Positions 35,720 through 46,116 of a stretch of DNA of 64,000 bases are shown here, piece after piece. Source of the DNA: Meloidogyne chitwoodi. Taxonomy: Eukaryota > Nematoda > Chromadorea > Rhabditida > Meloidogynidae. The notes under the pieces are model-generated. The model was given only the letters and a program-made list of their open reading frames with translations. It did not search any database and was not told the DNA's origin. The DNA is taken from NCBI GenBank assembly GCA_015183035.1, contig JACZZP010000014.1, positions 1,736,001-1,800,000 on the forward strand, given 5' to 3'. Each line of letters begins with the position of its first letter. Position 1 is the first letter of the stretch. Made by a program: the position numbers and the translations under genes.

Positions 35720-38700
35720 TTATTCCGATCCTTGTGTTGGTGCAAACAACTCAATATAAAGAGGAGGAAATGAAGCCAAAATGTCTGGTGTTGTACGCTG
35801 AAAAAATATTTTTTTTTTTAATTTTTATTAATTTTTTTTTATTAAATTAATGCAGAAGGACCCCTTCTATGGGGGTCATGGGTTCGAACCCCATTGAGGG
35901 ACAAACATTTATTTTGACAAGGAAACATCAAAATAATTAAAATAAATGTGTTACAAACCTCCCATTTTGTTTAAAAAAATTTATTTTCCCCAAAAAAAGT
36001 AAAAAAAAACTCTTAAAAACACTTACATTCCTCTGTTGTCCATTTTCTGTTTCATCATTTTCATAAATTTCCATTTTAATTTCTGTCAATTGCATTTGTC
36101 TTCTAAAACGAGCAAAACATTGAACATGTTTAACTGCTAAACAGCGTATTCTTGGTAAAAATTCTAACAAATTATTTAGGCAATTATCAACATCAGAAGA
36201 AAGTCTCAAATGTAATTGGGCACTCAAACAATTTTTTATTTGTGCAACAAAATCTTCTGTTCCAATTGAATTTTCAAGTAAAACATAAGCTGATAAAAGT
36301 GCTGTTTCTGTTGTTGTTAATTTAAATTGGCCGAGACATTCTAATGCTTTTATTATTTCACGGCCAAATGCTTCATCTGTTGGGTCAGAACATTTGTATT
36401 CTTTTATTGGTAATACTTGGTTGTCTATATGTAAAGTTTCTGTTCCGATACGATAATGCTTAAGAATAAAAATATATATTTTCAATTTTGGATTATTTTA
36501 TCCCATTTTACCCTTTGTGACATTTTGTCTTAATTTTTTAATTGACATTTTGTCCTGCTTTACTCTTGTGACGTTTTGTCCCGTATTTTTAATTAGTGTT
36601 TTGTCCGAAATTTTACTGTGGCATTTTGTCCCAAACTCAAAATTGACGTTTTGTCCCACTTTTTCTAATGGCGTTTTATTCTTTGGACAAACTTCTCTGC
36701 CTACTGCAATTTCCTTCTTACATTCTCTAACTCAATTTTACTAAATATTTTTTATTCTCTAACCTGTGCCATAGCAATCAAAGACAAATCAAAAGTAGTC
36801 TGTTTTAACGCCAATATTTGATCGTCTTGTTTTAAATTGTGGAATCCTTTGACTGCTTTTGCAAATTCAATTATACATTTAATTAAAGAACTTAATTCAT
36901 TTGCAAATTTTAACCAGCCTTCTGTTCGACTCTATTTTATTTTATAAAAATTATTTTTTTTTATTTTTCTCTTATTACCATATTTTTTAATCGTTGAATT
37001 TGTTGAGTGTCTATTAGAGTGTCAAATGGATCCAAATTATTAAAACTTTGTGAATGTGCTGTTTCATATGCTCTACTAACATTTTTTATTAAATCATCGT
37101 CTACTGTTGAAGAGACCGTTCCGTGACCATGTTGGACAATAGAGACTGGCTCTGACATTGATGGATAACCGCCACTAGAGTAAAAAAGAACTTTTGAGTA
37201 ATCCATTTTTACACAGGTTTTCTTTTTTAAAAATTAAATTTTTTTAAAAATAAACCTGCTAGACGGAACAGCACCCGGATGTGCTATTAAATGGGGATGT
37301 TGACCAAATGGTTGAGGTGCCCAAGAAGGTGAAATTGGAGCAAGTCCATGAGGTGGATGTTGTGTATAAGTTGATGAACAAGTTGGTTGATTTATTAAAT
37401 TGTTTTGATTATGAGACAAAAAATGATGTGGAGGAGGCATTTCAGATGATGAATGTCCAATAAATGGATTTAAAGATTCTCCTCCATAAATACCAGCACT
37501 GGAAGTAAAATAGCCAGTTGAGGAAGACGATGATGATGAAATGGCCACGCCATTGGGAGAAAAAGCCTGTTAATTTTGTAATAAGAATTTTTTGACAATA
37601 TTCTATTGGGTAAACGTTAAAAGGGTCAACTAAAAATGGTAAAATTTCACAATTCAAAATTGGTCAATATACTCAAATGGCAAATATATACTCAAACGGT
37701 CAATATTTAACAAAAGGCCAAATATACTCAAATATCCAATAAGTTTTAATTGAGTATAACAATAAATTAAAAAAAAAAACTTTAAAGTCCCCAGTAGTAG
37801 GCACAGCCGAAACAAAATGTTGTTGAGAAGCATAAGGAGGAGCACTAGCAGCTTGAGGTATTACGGGAGATGAAGATATTGAATTTGGAGCTGAGGAACA
37901 CGGAGAATATTCTCCACTTCTTTGTTTGCACATTCGAACCTTTTTTACAAAATTAATTTTTTTAAATAATTTTTAAAAAATATTAAAAAGGGGGAGCAAT
38001 TCACCGAAAATGGACATTTCACCGAAAATTTGGTGAAATGTCCATTTTTCGGTGAATTGTCCCTTCCAATACAAAAAACAATTCTACCAACTTACAACCT
38101 CATCTTCAACTCTTTCTCTTTGCTTTTTACTCATTCTTCCAAATTTGACAGCTTCTCTACTCATTCCCAATTCTATACATTTTTTTAATCGACAATATTG
38201 GCATCTATTTCGACTAACTCTGTCAACAATACAATTACGTTGTCTTGCACATTGATAGTTTGTTGGTTGATTTTGTGAACGTCGAAAAAAGCCCTAAAAT
38301 AAAGTTTTTATTTGCTTCCGACGGACAGTTCGGTGCTAAGCCTTAACGGACTGTTCAGTGCCATGCCTAATGGACGCTTCAGTGCCAAAATCCCCTCAGT
38401 AATTTATTTAGATTTTGATTTTAATATAATTTATAGATAAATAAAATAAATTTAAAAAAACTAACCTTGCAACCTTCGCAAGTGATCACACCATAATGCA
38501 CGCCAGAGGATTTGTCACCACACACTTTGCAAGGGATAACTTCAATTTGGGCTAAAATTTGAAATTTATTTTTATTAAAAATGAATTTTTTTGGGTAATA
38601 ATACTTAATAAACACAGTCCAAAAGAATTATTCAAAAGAGGACATTAGAGTCTTAACAAAAAGAAACGAAATCTCAGACTCTAATGGTTGGTTATTGCCC

Positions 38701-38842
38701 AATATCTTTTAAATCGAAATTTTTTTGTTAATTATACAGATAAAAACTTAAAAATTAATAACGCACTTTCACCGCCCTCAGTTATCACAATTTTGTGGGA
38801 AATACGAGTTCCTTTAATTCGTCCTTTATGAGGTGTTTCCAT
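35720..38842 (-). CDS. nhr-23: NHR-23 nuclear receptor (ROR / HR3 family)
   Basis: This ROR/DHR3-class nuclear receptor drives the moulting gene cycle in nematodes. The minus-strand exons give a DNA-binding domain starting [20 protein letters not shown], then [34 protein letters not shown] and the ROR-type C-terminal extension [21 protein letters not shown] Ser/Pro/Gln-rich hinge follows (about 37200-37940). The ligand-binding domain has [37 protein letters not shown] and [12 protein letters not shown], and a final helix-12 like [16 protein letters not shown]. The zinc-finger cysteines are all present. This model uses the proximal first exon ([20 protein letters not shown], 38767-38842), which ends one base into a codon. 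A distal alternative first exon lies at 41248-41324. Introns hold a 25-bp minisatellite, a perfect palindrome and a tRNA-like repeat. Confidence 0.95.
35853..35926 (+). repeat. tRNA 3'-half repeat, copy 2 (nhr-23 last intron)
   Basis: It shares GGGGTCATGGGTTCGAA, TTGAGGGACAAA and the TTATTTTGACAAGGAAA tail with the copy at 35003-35071, about 850 bp away. It is inserted in the last intron of nhr-23, antisense to it. Confidence 0.65.
36493..36680. repeat. 25-bp minisatellite (TGACATTTTGTCCC) in nhr-23 intron
   Basis: The core TGAC(A/G)TTTTGTCCC recurs at 36518, 36543, 36569, about 36594, 36619, 36644 and 36669, spaced 25-26 bases, with a degenerate unit at about 36493. Each unit is the core plus an AT spacer. 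Confidence 0.85.
37997..38059. repeat. Palindrome with TTCACCGAAAA arms in nhr-23 intron
   Basis: CAATTCACCGAAAATGGACA at the left mirrors TGTCCATTTTTCGGTGAATTG at the right, with TTTCACC/GGTGAAA continuing inward to an 8-base loop (one extra T in the right arm). It would form a stable hairpin of about 27 bp. Related half-arms with AATTCACCGAAAA and TTCGGTGAAATGTC appear at about 52542 and 52692. Confidence 0.8.
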
Positions 38843-41247
38843 TGAAGAATTTTATATTTTTAATTTAATTAATTTTAACATTTTAAAAATAAAGTAAATA
38901 ATAGTTACATGCAAATAATTGAAAAAAAAATTAGAAAAAATTGTTTTTAAGGTACAGTATACTCTCGAGGTTAGTTTGGTGCGGACATTTGAGTGTATCT
39001 GGTCTGTTATGTTTTTGTACCATAACTTTCTTGGCTCTCACCGTTCTGATAATTTTTGCCCCAATCGATAGATCAGAATATTCTGATTCTTTTTTGTAAA
39101 AGGACCGAAATGATCCAAAAATTATACAAAAAGTTAGAGTCTCACAAAGAAAATAAACATGCTTTTCTTAAGTAATTCTATCATAAATAAAATTGGTCCT
39201 GTACAAAAAACAATGCCAATTTAAACATCTTTCGATCAGAAAAAGAATTATTAAAAAAGATCAACAAACAAAAAAGTTATGAGGAAATACTCTAATGGAC
39301 CTATTCTTAATTAATCAGAAAAATTAAAAAAAAATTTTAAAATTTCAAAAAAAATATTTTTAATAAATTTAATAAATAATTTAGACAATTTCTTTGCATT
39401 TTTTGAACAGAAAAAGGATATATTTATGACGAATGGACAACGAATAGACACATATATAACTGCTTTTTGGCCAGTAAAAAATAAATATATACCTTTCTTC
39501 TTGTTTTTTTATTCTTCTCTTTTCTTCTCTTTTTCTCTATTATTTATTAAATCTTTTTTTTTCGTTAATTTTTGTTGCATTTTTTGGCGTTCCTTTACAC
39601 ATTTTTTTATTTTAATGTCCACTTAAATTATTTATTTTTCTCTCTTCTTTTATTTTTTCCTCTTCTTTTATATTTTTCTCTTTCTCTGCTTATTTATATT
39701 TTTATTTTTTCTTTCTCTGTTCAACATTATTATTTTTTTCTATTTTTTCACGAGAGGGCAAAGGGCACAAAAAACAGAGTTCTCTTTCTTTTCTTCTCTT
39801 TTATTGACCATTCGATATATTAAAATGAGTGACCAAGTGAAGGAATGGCGCCACACAGCGTTGAGAACGAAAAAAAATTTTTAAGAGAGGAAAAATACAA
39901 ACAAAATAAATAATAGCTATGAGAATGTGAGGGAATAATACATAAGAGAGATTATTTTTTTATAAAAAATTAAAGTACAAGAATAATAAAATTTAAAAAT
40001 GTCCAAAAATGTTCAAAAGTTCCAATTAGAGTAAAAAAATGGCAAAGAAACATCTCAAGAAGACTTCGCACTCAACTGGCTTGTTTGAACAAGCAGCACT
40101 CAATTGTTAGCACTCAACTGGCTTGTATTTATTTAAGTAATAAAATGAGACTCTAATAGGGCAATACAGTATTTTTTATTTAAATAATATTTTTATTTAC
40201 AAAGGGACGGTTCAAAGCCAGTATAAAACATTAAAAAAAGGCTTTGTCTACCGCAATAAAAACAATTTAAACATTTTAAAGAAAAAAAATCTAGAAAAAG
40301 TTTAAAAAAATTGTAAATAACCTTGAAAAAGAAAAAACAAAAGATTTTAAATAATTCCATTTCAGGGAAATTCAACATAAGGACATTAGAGTCACTTGTC
40401 TTTTTTCGCCATAACTTTATTTATAAAAATGGTACAGAGCTAAAATAAAAATTAAATAAAAGAGAATTAAATATAGAACCAAAAGAAATATTAAAATTAA
40501 AAAAAAATAAAGAAAAAATTTTAAAAATTAAAAAAAATGTTTGTAGAGGTAAAGGAACACGCACTTCCCTAATAGACTTTTTAAGTAAAATTTGATAAAT
40601 TAAATTTAAAAAAATTAAAAAGAGAAAATAATATTTATAAAACACTGGAAATTTATTTAAAAACAATTTTAAATTTTTTTTAATTAAAAATTAAAATTAA
40701 ATTCTCAAAGTCACTAAGGGTGGTAGTTTATTTAAAAAATTAATTTGACAAAATTTAACAAATGTTTTGGTATTTCCTTTTATATTCAATTAAAGCCCTT
40801 AAAATTCTATACAAGAAAAAATTTATTTTGAAATAAAATTAAAAAAATTTTAAAAGAAAAATTGAAAAAAACTAATAATTTGAGTTTTGGACGTTTTGGT
40901 GCGGCGCTATAAAATTGCTATAAAAATAGCTAGAACCTTAAAATTTTGTAAATTTATTGCAAACGGGATTAGCTAACAGCCTTAAAAATTTCAGAATTTT
41001 TCTTCAAGTATTTAATGAGTTATTGCCTAAAGAGTCTAAAAATAGAGTCTTTTTTGCGTTCTTTCGACCACAACTTTAAAAATAAAAAAGCTAAAATTTT
41101 AAAAATTTTAGAAAAGTTAGCCAATAATATTAGGAATATTTTATAAAAATTTTAAAATTCCAAGTACTCGAAAATCTTATTATTTTTAAGTTTGCGCCCA
41201 AACAGTCCCGCGCCATAATAATCAACTTATTTATAACGATTAAAATA
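38843..41247. other. Non-coding region between the two nhr-23 first exons
   Basis: About 2.4 kb, AT-rich, without a convincing gene. It contains repeated GACTCTAATG motifs (38678, 39292, 40149, and inverted at 38644 and 40383), CATAACTTT-type dispersed repeats and poly-pyrimidine stretches (39480-39790). It should hold the proximal nhr-23 promoter and, if the distal exon is used, a large first intron. Confidence 0.5.
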
Positions 41248-41324
41248 CCTCTCATTTCTGAACTTGGCCTTTGTTGTTGTTGTTGGGTTATAAATAATTC
41301 TGAAGGTGGTCTTTGATGCATCAT
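41248..41324 (-). CDS. nhr-23: Candidate distal alternative first exon of nhr-23
   Basis: The minus strand reads MMHQRPPSELFITQQQQQRP, then SSEMR and one spare base before a gtatttt donor. Joining that base to the second nhr-23 exon (acceptor at about 38556) gives …[16 protein letters not shown], which matches the start of ROR/NHR-23 DNA-binding domains (Ala/Thr-Gln-Ile-Glu) better than the proximal exon does. The proximal first exon also ends with one spare base, so both are phase-compatible. This is an exon, not a separate gene. Support is the open frame, the donor and the phase; there is no transcript evidence. Confidence 0.6.
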
Positions 41325-42604
41325 TTTTTGGAAATTTATTTAACTTTTAAATTTATTGTTGTAAATGACAAAATGTCAATTTCAAAATGTCAAAATTTTT
41401 AAAATGTCGAAAATGTCGAAATATGCCAAAATTGTCAAAATCGAAATATTATTAAGTAATAAATCATATTTTTTAATAAAATATCACCAAATAACCCTCT
41501 CAAACACCTAAAATTAATTTTAATTAAAAAATCCCTCTTAAATTCGATTAAAAGTGCACAATTTCAAGCAAAAGAAAAAACTATTTTTTATTAAAATTTA
41601 TTTCCTTGGCTTTTATTAAATAAAAAAAGCTGGACTTTTCAAAAATGGGTCAGTTAAAGACTGCTTATATATATTTTTAGAAAAATTAAAAAAAAAAAAG
41701 AATTTTCTTCTTATTTTTTTCTGTTGCGCGGGAATAGATGGGCATTTGACAAAGCAAAATTTAAAAAAAAAAGAGGGGAAAGGTGGACATATCTGTCTCT
41801 GTTCAAAATTGCAAGAAAATAGCCACTCTCCTTCCTTTTTTTAGTTGCGCGACATCTTTCCCCCCTTTTGGCTATTTTTCTTTTTTTTACCTTTTGCAAC
41901 CGCGCACGTCGCTCTGTTTAGTGTTAGTGATGATGTAAGTTAAAAGAGATGAGTGCCACCCGGGGATAGGAGAAAATTGAAGAGAAGAAAAATAATAAAA
42001 GAGAGAAGAAGGTGGAAGGAAAAGATGAAAGAAATTTTGAAGAAAAAAGAAAATTCGGCGATTTATCGGGGAAAGATTGCTAAAGTTGTGTTGCAGCAGC
42101 TATTATTGGTTTTTATCGTATAACTTTGTTATAGTATTACCTAAAATTGTAAAATTTTGAACAAAAATGCTTGAAAGGGTTATCTAATTTGTCCAAAAAT
42201 TTGAAAATTTTTGGATCAAAATTAGGCAAGTTATGGGAGAAAATGTAAAATTCGGGCATTCCAGGATGTCACCCCTCCCAAATAATCAATTTGCTATAAC
42301 TTGAGAAATATCAAACTAAAAATTTTGAAATTTTTAGAAAAGCTAGATAACCTAAATCTTTATTTGTATAAAAAATTTGATAGCTCTAGGTGCAAAAATA
42401 AAAAGGTTATTGAACGCAAAACGTTGCAATAACCTAATTGTTACTGGATTTGCGCTTATATATTTAAAGCCAATGAAAACCTAAAAACATGAAATTTTGT
42501 AAATATATCTTAAATTGATATATCTAATATCCCTGAAAATTACAAAATTTTTGATTGAATATTTCCAAAGTTATGGTCAAAAAAGTAAAAAAATAGGCAT
42601 TTAA

Positions 42605-42745
42605 TTCGACATTTTCGACCATAACTTTCTTAATATAATAGTTAAAATTTTAAAATTTTAAGAGGAGTTACATAACACTGTTAAAAATATTTAAGCAAAA
42701 TTTCACGACTCTATGTTCTCATTTGGCAATTTTATATAAATGCGC
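42605..42745. repeat. CGACATTTTCGACCATAACT dispersed repeat, copy 1
   Basis: It begins TTCGACATTTTCGACCATAA, continues through an AAATTTTAAAATTTT block, GTTACATAACACTGTTAA and TCATTTGGCAATTTTATA, and ends in a GCGCG-rich edge. A second copy with the same order of blocks lies at 45187-45345. Looser relatives are at 41054-41150 and 42285-42400. Confidence 0.65.
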
Positions 42746-43162
42746 GCTCAGACGTGCCATTCACCCTACAACGCTTGTTCCCTTCGCACTACCCAAAAAA
42801 TCTCCGCAACTTCAAATTCCCCGAAAAGGATATTTTTTTCTTCTCTTTTATTCATTTCCTCTTTTTTCACCTTTTTAATACTATTTTTGCTCCATTTCAC
42901 AGAAGCACAGACAAATATCGAGAGAAGAGAGAGACATTTGACAGCTGATCTGTAAAAACTATTAAAATAGGAGAGGAAAGGAAACTGTCACGGCCAGGCA
43001 GTTGCAATTTTATTGAAAAGGGGATTAAACATTTACATAACTAGTGACCAGTGAAATACTATTTTTTGTGAGGGGTTTTTTTGCGTGACTAATTAAATAT
43101 TTTTTTTGTATTTTTAAACTCAATAGAGAATTAGAAGAAAAAGAGAGAGAATAATAAAATAT

Positions 43163-44165
43163 GAAGCAGGCGGAATTAAAATTTTTATAGACACAACAAT
43201 TAAGAATAAAAATACAAAAAAGTTTGTATTTTTATAAATTTGGCTATAATAATATTAAACAGGCGGAATTAAAATTTGTTGTATTTTTAGTGAAGCAGGC
43301 GGAATTATTATTGACTAGGGAAAGAAGTTTATTTAAATAAAATACAGAAAAGTTTGTATTTTTGTGTATTACAAAACTTAGTTATATAATGTGAATCAGG
43401 CGGAATTAAAGTTTGTATTTTTTGTATTTTTAAAGTTTATTTGACAGTCTAAATACATATAAAATTTATAAAATTTTTGTTGCTTTGTTAAAGCACCTAT
43501 AAAAGAAGAGTAACCAATATACCCCCAACAAATAACCATCAACTACCACGCTTTAAAACGAAGAGTTGCGCCAATACTGACTGACCTTCACGCGGACACT
43601 AAAATAGTAGTAAGTAAGCTAATACAAAACAACAAAACTCTTCTCTCTATATTATTTTTATTTTTCTTCCTGCCACAACCGAATACCTTTTTAATAGGTA
43701 TATATATTTAGTAATACAACGACTGCCCAATTGTTAATAGAAAAAAAGAAAGAAAAAATCTCGGCGAGAATTTATTTAACAATTTTGAGTGGAATATTAT
43801 TAGTAATTTTTTTGAATTTTTTAAATAAAAAAAATTTTTTGTGGATATTAATAGCTGATTAGAAGTTTTAACATGTACTTTGTGTTTTTGGCGCACAGCC
43901 TCCAAGTTTTTTTAAAACTTGAAGAAATTAAATAATATTTTGAAGCAGGCGGATTTAAATTAATCAAATTATTTAAAAGCTTAAGAAGCATCAAACTTAA
44001 AATATGAAGCAGGTGGATTTAATTTAACAAAAGTTGAGGAATTTGAAACACGCTAATTTTTATTTAAAGCAGGCGGAATTAAATAAACAACATTTTAAAG
44101 TTAAAAAATAAGTTATATTATAAAATGAAACATTTAATTTAAAATATTGAAACAGGCTGATTTAA
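43163..44165. repeat. Cluster of eight GAAGCAGGCGGAATTAAA motifs
   Basis: Near-identical 15-18 base motifs start at 43163, 43258, 43292, 43393, 43942, 44006, 44066 and 44149, all on the plus strand. Variants read GCAGGCGGATTTAAA and CAGGCTGATTTAA. The GC-rich core stands out in this AT-rich DNA. Spacing is irregular (34-550 bases), so it is not a simple tandem array. Confidence 0.85.
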
Positions 44166-44281
44166 CAATTAATTTCTTTACCTATAAAAGCATAAAAAAT
44201 TAAATAATATCCATTTTTTATTCAATTTTAATTTAAGCAAAAATAATTTTAAAAAATTATTTTTAATTTTTAAAATTTTTT

Positions 44282-44847
44282 TTAACGTCCATATCTCATT
44301 AATTGCCCATCATCTGCATCAATAATTATAAGAGGCTGTTCTTGTTGTAAAATACCTCTTTGTGAGCGCAAAACTGATGAACTTTCCGCCCCAGCATCAT
44401 AAAGACTTCGACTGGAACGTGGTAAAATTACTAAACCATCACTAAACTAAAATTAAAATATTAAAAAAATTAAAAAAATTCTTTTTTACTTGACGTTGTT
44501 GAGGTCGTTGCCCAGAAAAATTTTCATTATTAATATAATAATAAATTCCTTCAACATCTTCCCAATTTTTAGATGCTGCACGACCAGTGCGAACTAATGA
44601 ACCTAAAAAAGAAAATTAAAATTAAATTTTAGAAAAATATTTATTTCAAATAGAAAGGTTAATTTATTTCAATTGGTGCCTTACTATTAGAATAAAAAAT
44701 AAAAAAAATAAAAAAATATTATTTTACCTCTTAAAGTATTAACAGGTTGAAGAACATGAAAAAGTAAAACTAAAAAAAATAAAATTAAAATAATAAATTA
44801 ATAATTTTACCCAATAAAATAATCAACGTTTTGTTAAACTTGGGCAT
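44282..44847 (-). CDS. Small secreted protein, possible neuropeptide precursor
   Basis: Four minus-strand exons join in frame to about 108 residues. The first two exons encode a good signal peptide (MPKFNKTLIILLVLLFHVLQ followed by PVNT). The mature part is polar with many Arg residues: LRGSLVRTGR, an aromatic patch GIYYYINNENF, QRPQQRQFSDGLVILPRSSR, SLYDAGAESSVLRSQR, and an end DADDGQLMRYGR just before the stop. A terminal Gly-Arg is the usual amidation and processing signal, so a peptide ending -LMRY-amide could be released; the internal TGR is similar. There are no cysteines and no recognised family. I infer a neuropeptide-like precursor, but a structural secreted protein is equally allowed by what is visible. 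Confidence 0.65.
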
Positions 44848-45186
44848 GTTGGAATTAAATTTCTTTTTTAAAATTTTTTATTTTTTTTTAATTTTAAAAA
44901 TAAAATACCAAAAAGAAAAGATGATGTGTTAAATTCAAAAAATTCTAAAATAATTCTTCAAAAGCATAATTAAACTAAAAATAAAAAATAAAATATTAAA
45001 TAAACATAAATCAGTCTTTATTAACTAATTTAAACAAAAAATAGGCTAACGCCAAAGCCAATAAATTGACAAATAAAGATTTATGACCTTAAAATGATGC
45101 AAAAATATCTTTAAAATATTATCAAAAAATTTAAAAATTTTTATTAAATTATTTTTAAAATTTAAATCAAAAAATAATTAAAAGTT

Positions 45187-45345
45187 CACATTATTCGACA
45201 TTTTCGACCACAATTTTCGAACTTTCGAATCGAAAATTTTGAAATTTTTAGAGTAGATAGATAACACTTTTAAGCATTTTTAAACAAAATTTTAAGGCTC
45301 AAAGTCTTCATTTGACAGTTTTATAAGCCTTCGCGCCGTAACATT
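45187..45345. repeat. CGACATTTTCGACCACAATT dispersed repeat, copy 2
   Basis: It has the same block order as 42605-42745: TTCGACATTTTCGACCACAA, TTTTGAAATTTTTAGAG, TAGATAACACTTTTAAGC, and TTCATTTGACAGTTTTATA before a GCGCC edge. Confidence 0.65.
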
Positions 45346-45711
45346 TCTGCGCCGAAATGTGTTATGTTTCAACAAAAATGAATAATAAAATAAATTAAAA
45401 AAAGCTTATAAATTGTCACATTTACCCGCAAAATAAAAAAATTTTAATTTAAAAAATCTCCATGAAAAATGGTTAAAAAGAGACTTATTTTGGAAGACAA
45501 AAAAGGTGTTATCTCTTCATAAATTATTCAAACATTTTTTAAATAATTTTTTAGTCAATTTATTTTTAAATATTTGGCAATAAATATCTTTATTAAAATA
45601 AAAATATTTTTAATAAATTTAATTAGATTTTTTCAATAAATTTTATTTTAATAATAAAAAAACAATAAAAGTAACAAAATATTTTTGAAATTAAATATTT
45701 ATTTTATTTTA

Positions 45712-45974
45712 AAAATTATTGAGCAAAAGGATAATACAACAGATTCTAGTGTTTTGTCTTAAAGTGTATTAATTAATTAATTATTTTCAGGCACTAGCTG
45801 AGACGAGAACATTAAAGTTCGATTTGTGAATACAGAGGCATTCGACGATAACCATCTTATTAAAACAAACCTTTTACTTATGAGCAAAACACCATTGCGT
45901 CAAACAAAAGTTCGTCATTCCATTGGAGATCTTGGCCTGACCATGGAGTTCCTTTTAACCATCTGGTGGCACTT
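45712..45974 (+). repeat. Left arm of perfect 263-bp inverted repeat
   Basis: It starts AAAATTATTGAGCAAAAGG and ends CATCTGGTGGCACTT. By stepwise comparison every segment matches the reverse complement of 46117-46379 without a mismatch. The spacer is 142 bp. Confidence 0.93.
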
Positions 45975-46029
45975 CGACTTTTCTTCCACACTGAGAAGTA
46001 TAATTCAGTTGTTGTGCACTGTTCGGCAG
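45791..46029 (+). pseudogene. Broken exon of a protein tyrosine phosphatase
   Basis: After a TTTTCAG acceptor, one frame reads DENIKVRFVNTEAFDDNHLI and KTNLLLMSKTPLRQTKV. Then, shifted by one base at about 45911-45920, another frame reads FHWRSWPDHGVPFNHLVALR, LFFHTEKYNS and VVVHCSA before a gtaaat donor. This is the WPDHGVP loop and the start of the HCSAG active-site loop of classical PTPs. The first frame also has an in-frame TGA at 45799-45801. With a frameshift and a stop, and no neighbouring PTP exons recognised, this is a decayed or transposed exon with its intron edges still attached. Most of it lies in the left arm of the inverted repeat; the last 55 bases are in the spacer. Confidence 0.85.
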
Positions 46030-46116
46030 GTAAATAAATAAATTAGAAATTCGGCATTCTCTGGGAATTGGGTCCCTAAATTTTCCCCTATTTCTGTATG
46101 AAAAAAAGTCTAACAT

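Larger units (their letters stand above)
41325..44281. other. Non-coding, repeat-rich region upstream of nhr-23
   Basis: About 3 kb without a recognisable gene. It contains runs of AAAATGTC motifs (41370-41450), dispersed repeats of the CGACATTTTCGACCATAACT type (42605-42745), pyrimidine-rich stretches, and the GCAGGCGGAATTAAA motif cluster at 43163-44165 (separate entry). It probably includes the distal nhr-23 promoter and the 3' UTR of the gene at 44282-44847. Confidence 0.5.

Noticed and set aside
35003..35926. Tandem tRNA genes
   Set aside because: Only the T-arm and acceptor halves are present, with an identical AT-rich tail, which indicates a repeat family.
36517..36744. 75-codon plus-strand frame
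   Set aside because: It reads through the 25-bp minisatellite in an nhr-23 intron.
45826..46041. 71-codon plus-strand frame taken as a gene
   Set aside because: It mixes the first PTP frame with an out-of-frame continuation; the correct reading requires a frameshift, so it is a pseudo-exon.
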